A stretch of 34,744 bases of DNA from an uncultured Patescibacteria group bacterium (lineage in GTDB: Bacteria; Patescibacteriota; Minisyncoccia; Phycocordibacterales; UBA12088): contig CAMYLP010000008.1 of NCBI GenBank assembly GCA_947259245.1, positions 1 to 34,744 on the forward strand, read 5' to 3'. The notes beneath the pieces are model-generated. The model was given only the letters and a program-made list of their open reading frames with translations. It searched no databases and had not been told where the DNA came from. The first letter of the stretch is position 1, and each line of letters begins with the position of its first letter. Made by a program: the position numbers and the translations under genes. Below, piece by piece: positions 21,941-29,312 of this stretch.

Positions 21941-22876
21941 ATGGAAATACCACAAAATGAGGATGAGTTGAAACGCATGGTGGAGCGTATGCAAAAACAG
22001 CGTAAGCAGGTCGGAAATTCTATCACGCCATTTCTAAAACTCATCATTGTCGGGGTTCTCATTATTAACTTCGCACCAGTATTATTTAGTAACATACCAT
22101 TATCTATGATAGGTCCATGGCTCTTTTTGGGCATCCTACTTGCGCTTGCCATTATCCTCATACGGCAGATAGACCAGTATGAACGGGGTGTGATGCTCAC
22201 ACTCGGTCGCTATAGCGGCACGAAACAACCCGGTTGGCGTATTGTTGTCCCTATATTTCAAAGACTCATTAAAATAGACATGCGCGTGATGGTCATCGAT
22301 GTACCCGACCAAGACGCAATAACACGCGACAACATCTCGGTGAATGTTAATGCCGTCGTATACTACCGTGTGAAAAGCGCTGAAACCGCAGTGCTTGAGA
22401 TCGAAGACTTTCGCTTCGCTATCAGTCAGCTTGCACAGACGACCATGCGTGATGTTGTGGGAGAAATGGAGCTCGATGAACTTTTGGCAAACCGTGATCA
22501 GGTCAGCCAGAAGATCAAGATCATTGTTGACGAGGCGAGTGACCCGTGGGGCATTTCTGTCACCGGCGTAGAGCTCAAGCACGTAGAGCTCCCACAAGAC
22601 CTCAAGCGTACCATTGGTAAGCAAGCAGAGGCAGAACGTGAGCGCCGCGCGGTGGTCATCAAGGCAGAAGGTGAAGTACAGGCGGCAGCCAACATGGCAG
22701 AGGCCGCCCGCATACTCGGTGGGCAGGCAGGCGCACTCCACCTGCGTACGCTTCAGAGCTTGAACGATCTTTCTTCAGACCAGTCCAATACGGTCGTGTT
22801 TGCCGTACCGCTTGAGATACTTCGTGCTTTTGAACGTGCTGGTATCAACATACCCGACATGCAGAAGCACGATTAG
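21941..22876 (+). CDS. SPFH/stomatin-like membrane protein (slipin)
   Basis: The protein is 311 aa. A charged N-terminal helix is followed by two hydrophobic helices (about 30-50 and 55-75). The SPFH domain then begins at QYERGVMLTLGRYSG and continues through VPIFQRLIKIDMRV and QDAITRDNISVNVNAVVYYRV. A C-terminal coiled coil, rich in Ala and Glu (KQAEAERERRAVVIKAEGE), is typical of slipins and drives oligomerisation. These proteins organise membrane microdomains and often scaffold proteases. No NfeD partner gene is adjacent. Single gene with its own terminator. Confidence 0.92.
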   Translation: MEIPQNEDELKRMVERMQKQRKQVGNSITPFLKLIIVGVLIINFAPVLFSNIPLSMIGPWLFLGILLALAIILIRQIDQYERGVMLTLGRYSGTKQPGWRIVVPIFQRLIKIDMRVMVIDVPDQDAITRDNISVNVNAVVYYRVKSAETAVLEIEDFRFAISQLAQTTMRDVVGEMELDELLANRDQVSQKIKIIVDEASDPWGISVTGVELKHVELPQDLKRTIGKQAEAERERRAVVIKAEGEVQAAANMAEAARILGGQAGALHLRTLQSLNDLSSDQSNTVVFAVPLEILRAFERAGINIPDMQKHD

Positions 22877-22895
22877 TGAAGTGATGCATGAGAAA

Positions 22896-22923
22896 ACAGC
22901 AGTCGTGCGACTGCTGTTTTTTT
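22896..22923 (+). terminator. Strong intrinsic terminator
   Basis: A 10-bp stem (ACAGCAGTCG / CGACTGCTGT, loop TG) is followed by seven Ts counting the last stem base, about 20 bases after the SPFH gene stop. Nothing recognisable lies between this and the MBL gene end at 23053. Confidence 0.9.
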
Positions 22924-23052
22924 GTTGCGCCTGTTTGCACCAAGTGTTTCCGATCTGTTTCGCACAGGCACGAGTGGTGTGCATTGTTCATGCGTTACGG
23001 TGAACCTTGTGTCTGCGCCATTCATGCTCTCATAAAGATACTACGCTCTGGG

Positions 23053-23913
23053 CTACCGTATTCTTTTTACGAACTCGCCGTCAGATTGAAATATCACCGT
23101 TCCGTGCTCACACGTCTCAAGAACTTGAATGTCAAAACGGCTCAGTGCCTCAAGCACCTCGCGGTGTGGGTGTCCGTACGTATTGTCACACCCTGCAGAG
23201 ACGACAGCATGCGTAGGCGACAGAAATCCTAAGAACAAATCCGATGTACTCGTGCGTGAGCCATGGTGTCCAACCTTTAGCACGTTGCTAGAGAGTGCGT
23301 CGCCATATCTCTGTGCGACGAATGTCTCAATACCCCTTGGCGAGTCTCCGGTGAAAAAGAAAGACGTTTCACCGAACGTCAAACGAGACACGATTGAGGC
23401 AGTGTTTGCTTCAAATGCACTCACATCAGTGTGTGGGAACAGGAACGTGAGATAGATATCCTCCTCGAGCATTAGTGACATGCCTTCACGCGCATATATG
23501 GGTGTGATGCCCTCGTCGCTGACCGCTTGCAGCAGAGTCTGTTGGTCAGCATCGTCATCGTGTACACCGGACTCGATGTACGTCGCAATATCGTATCGCG
23601 CAAACACCCGCGGTAAACCTCCGATATGGTCGTTGTCTGGATGCGTTGCCACCACCACATCAATAGAACGGTCGAACCATGGCATGATCTGACCAAGTCC
23701 ACGCAACACGTGGCTCCCGTTACCCCCATCTATGAGCACTTGTACGCCGCTCGGTGTCTCAATGTATGTAGCATCACCTTGTCCAACATCAAGAAATGCT
23801 ACTGTCAGAGTACTGCTCTCCATTTCGGCAAGGACCTTTGTCCAAAGAACAACTGTACCTAGTGCAAGCAGGAGAATTGTCACAATAGCTACGGCAAGTC
23901 CGTGTACTTTCAT
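23053..23913 (-). CDS. ComEC-type metallo-beta-lactamase-fold hydrolase, separately encoded
   Basis: The protein is 286 aa from MKVHGLAVA at 23913. An N-terminal hydrophobic anchor (AIVTILLLALGTVVLW) is followed by FLDVGQGDATYI, the hallmark opening of the ComEC C-terminal MBL domain. Then come IDGG, the metal motif THPDNDHIGG, a later FTGDSP, and KVGHHGS with YGHPH near the C-terminus. In full-length ComEC this domain follows the membrane channel and is thought to degrade the non-transported DNA strand. Here the channel part is a separate gene at 27304. An independent anchored phosphodiesterase is the alternative. Confidence 0.87.
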   Translation of the reverse strand: MKVHGLAVAIVTILLLALGTVVLWTKVLAEMESSTLTVAFLDVGQGDATYIETPSGVQVLIDGGNGSHVLRGLGQIMPWFDRSIDVVVATHPDNDHIGGLPRVFARYDIATYIESGVHDDDADQQTLLQAVSDEGITPIYAREGMSLMLEEDIYLTFLFPHTDVSAFEANTASIVSRLTFGETSFFFTGDSPRGIETFVAQRYGDALSSNVLKVGHHGSRTSTSDLFLGFLSPTHAVVSAGCDNTYGHPHREVLEALSRFDIQVLETCEHGTVIFQSDGEFVKRIR

Positions 23914-24015
23914 TGGGATAGTATACGCCATACCCAAATATATTGACATACTATTACTTATGTTTCATAATCATATTTCTATTGTGTTCCTGCGACAAGC
24001 GCATATTTTGTGATT

Positions 24016-25293
24016 ATGAGATATATCTTGGTAGTTTCTGTTTTGATAACGGGCGTACTCTATGCTCGCATCACGCTCGCAGCGCCTGACCCGCTGGCGG
24101 GTGACGACGGCGTCGTGCCAGATACGGTGGTTAGTCATAGTGGACACGGAACGTTAGTTTCTGCGGGCGAGTACTCGGGACCTGGCACGTACGTAATGTC
24201 AGCGCGGGAGAAGCTAGAGGTTGCTGAATCGAATGAAACCGTCGACCATGCAGGCGTTGTGAATATGGGCAGTTCTGAGAAGACTAACGCAGCAGGTGAT
24301 CCGCCGATTGCACCCATCCAGCCGCATGTACCTATTGAAGATGAGGACGCTGTCGTTTCAACCGAAACCTTAGGGCCACCCAAACAATTTGATCAAATGC
24401 TACGCACTGGACAAACAACATCCGCGGGGGCTTCTGGAGATGACCCGGAGGATCCTGACACGGTCACTACGGCACACTTTTGGTACGAATCTTTCGACAG
24501 TGGGATGACATACTATGGTGGAGAGACATTTGATAATGGCATGACTTTTTTTAACGGGCAGACGTTTTACAACGGGGTGACGTACGATAACGGGCAAACA
24601 TTTGATAACGGTGTGACGTTCGACAATGGAGTGACGTTTGATAATGGGCAAACTTTTAACAACGGGGTGACGTTTGATAATGGTCAGACCTTTGACAATG
24701 GGGAAACGTTTGACAACGGTGTGACGTTTGACAACGGGCAGACGTTTAACAATGGAGTGACGTTCGACAACGGGCAGACGTTTAACAACGGTGTGACGTT
24801 CGACAACGGGCAGACGTTTAACAACGGTGTGACATTCGACAACGGGCAAACTTTTGACAACGGGGTGACGTTCGACAATGGACAGACCTTTGACAATGGT
24901 GTGACGGTCGATAACGGGCAAACGTTTGACAATGGAGTGACAGTCGACAATGGGGTAACGTTTGATAACGGACAAATGTTCGACAATGTTCAAAGTTCAA
25001 ATATGGATGAAGGTATTGCCGATGATACCACCGTGGATCTGTTTGACACAGAGACGTCCTCAGATGGTACAGGGAGTGGTACAAACGTTGATGATACCGT
25101 ATCGTCAGATGCGTTACCTGCCGGCGAAAGTGTTGGGGTAAACACATCGAGCGGGGGGTCGTATACGACGGACAACGTGTTGCCCGCAGTGAACAATACT
25201 TGGACGATACCCGCCGAAAGTAGTGATCCATACGTATTTATACACTCTATGCGTGTACGTGAAGACATCGATACTACTGGTACGGAGGGGTAG
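24016..25293 (+). CDS. Secreted hexapeptide-repeat protein (425 aa)
   Basis: The start is MRYILVVSVLITGVLY at 24016. A GTG two codons earlier is possible. The N-terminus is a signal peptide with cleavage likely after LAA (ITLAA/PDP). A 130-residue low-complexity acidic region follows. Then 28 tandem hexapeptides of consensus F-D-N-G-[V/Q]-T run from about residue 160 to 327, and a Ser/Thr/Asp-rich C-terminal tail follows. Variation is mainly Asp/Asn at position 2 and Val/Gln at position 5, often alternating so the higher-order period is 12 residues. The regular hydrophobic residue every six positions suggests a beta-solenoid, by analogy with left-handed beta-helices. It has no cysteine-based anchor or sortase motif. 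Function unknown, but cell-surface exposure is likely. Confidence 0.8.
   Translation: MRYILVVSVLITGVLYARITLAAPDPLAGDDGVVPDTVVSHSGHGTLVSAGEYSGPGTYVMSAREKLEVAESNETVDHAGVVNMGSSEKTNAAGDPPIAPIQPHVPIEDEDAVVSTETLGPPKQFDQMLRTGQTTSAGASGDDPEDPDTVTTAHFWYESFDSGMTYYGGETFDNGMTFFNGQTFYNGVTYDNGQTFDNGVTFDNGVTFDNGQTFNNGVTFDNGQTFDNGETFDNGVTFDNGQTFNNGVTFDNGQTFNNGVTFDNGQTFNNGVTFDNGQTFDNGVTFDNGQTFDNGVTVDNGQTFDNGVTVDNGVTFDNGQMFDNVQSSNMDEGIADDTTVDLFDTETSSDGTGSGTNVDDTVSSDALPAGESVGVNTSSGGSYTTDNVLPAVNNTWTIPAESSDPYVFIHSMRVREDIDTTGTEG
24493..24996 (+). repeat. 28 tandem 18-bp repeats coding FDNG(V/Q)T
   Basis: The array is exactly in frame, 18 bp per unit, with no indels. Units differ mostly by synonymous changes (gataacggg, gacaatgga, gacaacggt). 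The first six and last four units are the most degenerate (FDSGMT, YYGGET, FFNGQT at the start; VDNGVT, FDNGQM, FDNVQS at the end). Confidence 0.93.
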
Positions 25294-25335
25294 TACGTCC
25301 TAGCAAACAGTGTGCACTATATCTGGAACTGCTCG

Positions 25336-26565
25336 TTAGCGGTGTACCGCCTGTGCCACTGTGCGCACAATGCGTTTGTCAAAAATGGACGGTAGTATTT
25401 TCTTTGCTGTTGGTCGACTGACAAGGTTGGCAAGTGCGAGGGCGGCGTCGAGTTTCATTGTGTCGGTAAACCGTTGCACCTTATTACGCAGCGCACCCTT
25501 AAACATGCCGGGGAAAACAAGGGCGTTGTTCACTTGATTCGGAAAATCTGATCGTCCAGTGGCGACAACAGCCGCACCGGCACTCAGTGCGTCAGACGGA
25601 TAGATTTCCGGTTCAGGGTTGGCAAGCGCAAAGACAATAGGCCGCTGCGCCATCATACGCACATGTTCTGATGTCACAGTGCCGGCTCGTGACACCCCAA
25701 TAACAACATCAGATCCTGCAAGCGCCTCCATCGTTCCACCGAACCGTTGCTCTGTATTTGTTAGAGAAGCAAGATGTTGCTTTGTTGGTGTGAGGTCAGT
25801 GCGCATGGTACTTACTATTCCATGACGATCAATCAGCACTATGTCGCCAACACCATATTGTAATAGGAGTCTCGTGATGCCCGTCCCCGCTGCGCCTGCA
25901 CCGACAATGGCGATGCGTGATCGCGCGAGATCCTTGTGCACAACCCTGTGCGCGTTTATTAATGCAGCAAGGACCACGATCGCGGTACCATGCTGGTCGT
26001 CGTGCATGACTGGAATATCAAGTTCGTCCATTAAACGCTCTTCTATATAAAAACACTCCGGTGCCGCGATGTCCTCCAGATTAATGGCAGCAAAACCTGG
26101 TGCGATATCTTTTATGGTCTCTACAAGGCGGTCTGGCTCCGAGGAGTCCAAAACCAATGGAATAGCGTCGATGCCCGCTAGTTCTTTCATGAGAACCGCT
26201 TTCCCTTCCATCACAGGCAGTGCTGCTTTTGGACCGACGTTTCCGAGACCAAGCAGCGCACTGCCGTTCGATACTACGGCAACCGTCCGCCCCTGCATGG
26301 TGTACGTTCGTGCCTGACTTGCTTGTCGTTCGATAAGTTTTGACACTGCGGCAACACCCGGAGTATATATTTCTTCAAGTGTTGTCCTGGTGAGTGGTAC
26401 AGTGGAACTTACTTCAAGTTTGCCTTGGTACTTCTTATGGAGTAAGAGCGAGCGCTGGTCGCACGATAGAGCTGTCGTCTTCGCGCCGGCGCGCGTTCGT
26501 GTTGCCTTGTGTGAGGATTTACGTGGCGTCTTCCTTACTCGTTTCTTGGTAACTCGTTTGGGCAT
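25336..26565 (-). CDS. NAD(P)-dependent malic enzyme with basic N-terminal extension
   Basis: The protein is 409 aa from MPKRVTKKRV at 26565. Residues 1-31 are almost all Lys, Arg, Thr and Ser, unlike known malic enzymes. The enzyme proper starts near SLLLHKKYQGKLEV and has the catalytic-tyrosine motif YTPGVA (67-72), SNGSALLGLGNVGPKAALPV, a lysine in MEGKA, the metal-binding MHDDQHGTAIV, and the Rossmann motif GAGAAGTG. It decarboxylates malate to pyruvate with reduction of NAD(P)+. It is of the short bacterial type without a phosphotransacetylase domain. Divergent from SOD. Confidence 0.93.
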   Translation of the reverse strand: MPKRVTKKRVRKTPRKSSHKATRTRAGAKTTALSCDQRSLLLHKKYQGKLEVSSTVPLTRTTLEEIYTPGVAAVSKLIERQASQARTYTMQGRTVAVVSNGSALLGLGNVGPKAALPVMEGKAVLMKELAGIDAIPLVLDSSEPDRLVETIKDIAPGFAAINLEDIAAPECFYIEERLMDELDIPVMHDDQHGTAIVVLAALINAHRVVHKDLARSRIAIVGAGAAGTGITRLLLQYGVGDIVLIDRHGIVSTMRTDLTPTKQHLASLTNTEQRFGGTMEALAGSDVVIGVSRAGTVTSEHVRMMAQRPIVFALANPEPEIYPSDALSAGAAVVATGRSDFPNQVNNALVFPGMFKGALRNKVQRFTDTMKLDAALALANLVSRPTAKKILPSIFDKRIVRTVAQAVHR

Positions 26566-26566
26566 A

Positions 26567-26580
26567 GTGATAATTATCAC
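26567..26580. promoter_or_regulatory. 14-bp palindrome at the malic enzyme start
   Basis: GTGATAATTATCAC, perfectly palindromic, ends one base before the malic enzyme ATG. Read on the minus strand it contains TGTGATAAT (with one upstream base), an extended -10, with seven bases to the ATG, so the transcript would be leaderless. The same palindrome could be an operator shared with the divergent SOD gene. Confidence 0.4.
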
Positions 26581-26670
26581 ATGGAGTTTAGCACGGGAAA
26601 CATGTCCTGTGCGAATTATGCCACGACTGTGGTACAGTATGACAACACTAGTAAGGTCAATTTAACGCCT

Positions 26671-27258
26671 ATGGAATACACAGCGAAACAATTTAACCTA
26701 CCCGAAGTAAAAGGGCTTTCCAAGGCCCAACTACAGTTACACCTTGGCCTCTACGAGGGATACGTGAAGCACGTGAATCACCTCATGAGCCAAATGCAAA
26801 GTCTCGCTAAGCATGGCGACGAATATACGTACAGTATCACCGAGCTTAGGCGGCGTCTTGGTTTTGAGTGGAACGGGATGCACCTGCACGAGCTGTACTT
26901 CGAAGCACTCACAGGGGGGAGAAAAGACCTTGGTGCCACGACAGGTCTCTACAAGGCGCTTACCAGCCAGTACGGCGGCTTCACGCACTGGCTTGAAATA
27001 TACAAAAAAGTCTCAGCGCGTGGTCCGGGCTGGGCGCTGTTGAACTACGACCCTGAGGCGAAGCATTTCTTCCACACCTGGGTAGCCGACCATGAAGTAG
27101 GGCAGCTCGCTACCCTTCCCTGCATCATCGCACTCGACCACTGGGAGCATGCTTTCATGGTGGACTACAAACCCGCAGAGAAAGGTGAGTATGTCGAGGC
27201 ATACTTACACGCACTAAACTGGGAAACCATCTCCGACCGCTTCGACAAGGTCGCGTAA
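26671..27258 (+). CDS. Superoxide dismutase (Fe/Mn family)
   Basis: The protein is 195 aa from the ATG at 26671. Upstream in-frame codons are not family-like. The likely metal ligands are His24 (LQLHLGLYEGYV), His73 (NGMHLHELYF), Asp156 and His160 (LDHWEHAF). The second-sphere Tyr of LYEGYV is kept, but the usual paired His of the HxxxHHxxYV signature is not. It converts superoxide to oxygen and peroxide. Metal choice cannot be predicted safely. There is no signal peptide, so it is cytosolic. It ends at a strong shared terminator. Confidence 0.93.
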   Translation: MEYTAKQFNLPEVKGLSKAQLQLHLGLYEGYVKHVNHLMSQMQSLAKHGDEYTYSITELRRRLGFEWNGMHLHELYFEALTGGRKDLGATTGLYKALTSQYGGFTHWLEIYKKVSARGPGWALLNYDPEAKHFFHTWVADHEVGQLATLPCIIALDHWEHAFMVDYKPAEKGEYVEAYLHALNWETISDRFDKVA

Positions 27259-27264
27259 AGAAAG

Positions 27265-27288
27265 ACACCGTGCAACAATGCACGGTGT
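27265..27288. terminator. Bidirectional terminator
   Basis: A perfect 10-bp stem (ACACCGTGCA / TGCACGGTGT, loop ACAA) is followed by TTTGTT on the plus strand and CTTTCTTT on the minus strand. It sits between convergent SOD and comEC. Confidence 0.88.
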
Positions 27289-27303
27289 TTTGTTATGACT
27301 ACG

Positions 27304-28761
27304 TTACGGACGTATCTGTGTCACTCGCACAATGCCAAACAGTGCAGCATAGAGAATCATAACAACTAGGATCGACACCGATGGGAGCAACACCGTCGTC
27401 CACGACAAGTCCGCAAAGAGATCAACGACCCAAAAGACATATGCAAGGAGTGCATGTGTAAGTGCTGCAAGCGGAAGAGCGAGTGTGGTACTCGCCATAC
27501 CAACCACACCTGCAGCAAAACCGACTGCCATCAAAAGTGGCACGAGTGGAAGGACGAGCAGGTTCACGACTGGTGCCACCAGCGACACCTCCCCTATCTG
27601 ATACAAGAGCATCGGGAGCACGGCTATTTGAGTCGCGAGTGTTGCCGCAACGATGGTGCGCAGACCAAAGAACTTCGGCACGAGCGTGAGGCGCGGCTCC
27701 AAAACAGGTGAGCCGAGTACAAGTCCCAGTGTTGCGATGAAAGAAAGTTGGAAGCCCGGGTCAAAGGCAAGGACGTATGGGTTCCAGAGCACCATACAGA
27801 AACCAGCGAGTGCGAGTCCACGCAAGACCACATACGGGCGAGTGAGCACCTGAGCAAGGAGTGCGAAGATGGCCATGATACTCGCACGTACCACAGTAGG
27901 TCCCGCACCGGTCATGAGTGCAAAGCACACGATGCCGAGTGTGCCGAGTATGAAACGAGCACCTCGCGACAGTCGGCTCGCCATCCATACGATGAAGACG
28001 GCAACGATGGTGAGATTGTACCCAGAGAGCACCACGATGTGCACGAGGCCTGTGTCTCGAAACTTCTCCAACCACGCAGCCCCGAGTGACTGCTTGGCGC
28101 CCACCACTACCCCACCGAGGAGTGAGGCGGATGGTTCGGGGATGATGCGAGCTACAGCATTGAGCCATTGTGCCTTGATGCCCAAGAGCATCTGCACGAG
28201 TTTGTTGCCCGCACCACGCTCGAGCAGTGTAACCTCGGCAAAATGCATCTCGTACTGTATGTGATCTTTCTGTAGGTATGTGCGGTAGTCGAAGACGCGA
28301 CCGGTCTCTGTTTCGAAAGGCGCGGGCCGCTTGATGGTACCAGTGACACGTACACGGTCGCCGTAGGTAAGTGCTGGGTAGTGCGGCACATGTACACGCA
28401 CACGCGTGTGAGCTTCACTGCGCTCAAGTTGCAGGGTGATGATGGTATGCACGTCGCGTACATCCGCCTCAGTAACCACCTGTGCTGTCGTGTCTACTCG
28501 CTCTTCTTCCGCATACACCAAACCCCGTTCAAAACTTCTATCGGCAAGTTCCGTGCGTGCGACACCTAGCACTAAAGCAAGGAGGGTAAGTGCTACGTAC
28601 AGTGTGACGTGCTTCATCCCGGGCGTCACTCGCGCAAGAGCAAGGAGGGACGTCGTGGAGATGGTGAGTGCAAGAACAGCGTAGAGGTCGGGTATAAAAA
28701 AGGAGCGCCAGAGCACTCCAAGCAGATATCCACCAATGAGAAACCATAGCCACGTGTGCAT
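27304..28761 (-). CDS. comEC: ComEC/Rec2 DNA-uptake channel (without MBL domain)
   Basis: The protein is 485 aa. Two to three N-terminal helices are followed by an OB-fold-like DUF4131 region (residues ~75-175, with YGDRVRVTGTIKRPAP). The Competence domain then begins, with LLGGVVVGAKQSLG, FRDTGLVHIVVLSGYNLTIV and about eight helices. Family signature positions such as GxxxG-x-R/K...TGLxHxxxxSG are kept. It stops where ComEC normally continues into the MBL domain. Role: passage of single-stranded DNA across the inner membrane. Last gene of the S11 peptidase-recJ-rnhA-comEC unit, seven bases after rnhA. Confidence 0.92.
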   Translation of the reverse strand: MHTWLWFLIGGYLLGVLWRSFFIPDLYAVLALTISTTSLLALARVTPGMKHVTLYVALTLLALVLGVARTELADRSFERGLVYAEEERVDTTAQVVTEADVRDVHTIITLQLERSEAHTRVRVHVPHYPALTYGDRVRVTGTIKRPAPFETETGRVFDYRTYLQKDHIQYEMHFAEVTLLERGAGNKLVQMLLGIKAQWLNAVARIIPEPSASLLGGVVVGAKQSLGAAWLEKFRDTGLVHIVVLSGYNLTIVAVFIVWMASRLSRGARFILGTLGIVCFALMTGAGPTVVRASIMAIFALLAQVLTRPYVVLRGLALAGFCMVLWNPYVLAFDPGFQLSFIATLGLVLGSPVLEPRLTLVPKFFGLRTIVAATLATQIAVLPMLLYQIGEVSLVAPVVNLLVLPLVPLLMAVGFAAGVVGMASTTLALPLAALTHALLAYVFWVVDLFADLSWTTVLLPSVSILVVMILYAALFGIVRVTQIRP

Positions 28762-28768
28762 GCTCTAC

Positions 28769-29194
28769 CTATGCCTTGTCCATTGCCTCGTTCGCAAGTG
28801 CATCGGCCCGCTTGTTCTCCGCACGTGGGACGTGTGCGAATGAAACATGTGGGAAGGTCGATACTTGGAGGTTGTGTACACGAATGTAGAGGGGGAATAA
28901 CGTCTCTTCCTTCACTTGGTACTCATTGTTGAGCTGCTTGCAGATAAGCTCTGAGTCCATTTTGACGCTCACGTCCAGCCCCTTGCATTGGTTCTTGCCA
29001 AAATGCTTGGCTATCATTTCGAGTCCCATTGCGACTGCGTAGTACTCTGCATAGTTGTTCGTGCGCTCACCCAAGTACTCGGAGGCCTCCTTCACAGTGC
29101 CGCCTTTTTCGTCATATGCAACAGCGCCCGCTCCTGCTGGTCCCGGGTTGCCACGTGCGCCGCCGTCGGTATGCAATGTGATGTGTTTTTTCAT
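28769..29194 (-). CDS. rnhA: Ribonuclease HI
   Basis: The protein is 141 aa from MKKHITLHTDGGARG at 29194. MSAMKKH, three codons earlier, is the alternative. Catalytic residues are in place: Asp in HTDGGARGNPG, Glu in NNYAEYYAV, Asp in VKMDSELICKQL, and Asp in NKRADALANEA. It degrades RNA in RNA-DNA hybrids. The length is slightly short of E. coli RNase HI (155 aa), with a reduced basic protrusion, as in many archaeal-like and reduced-genome forms. Sandwiched between recJ and comEC. Confidence 0.93.
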   Translation of the reverse strand: MKKHITLHTDGGARGNPGPAGAGAVAYDEKGGTVKEASEYLGERTNNYAEYYAVAMGLEMIAKHFGKNQCKGLDVSVKMDSELICKQLNNEYQVKEETLFPLYIRVHNLQVSTFPHVSFAHVPRAENKRADALANEAMDKA

Positions 29195-29312
29195 GGCACT
29201 CATACTACCACAGCACCCCACGTGTGCTACAGCTCTCACACGCATACCCCCTTCGTACTCCCCGCACCCCTGCCGGGGAAGTAGGGTGCTCGAGGTGTCT
29301 TTCGGGTATTCC

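Noticed and set aside
24493-24996. Possible CRISPR array
   Set aside because: The repeats are 18-bp tandem units in frame with no unique spacers, inside a coding sequence.
24400-25231. Long minus-strand open frames with repeated LPVVERHTVVKR-like units
   Set aside because: They are the reverse complement of the in-frame 18-bp array. The plus frame has a signal peptide and synonymous variation, and the minus frames have neither.
29258-29285. GC hairpin downstream of recJ as a terminator
   Set aside because: There is no T-run, and rnhA and comEC continue in the same direction, so read-through is more likely.
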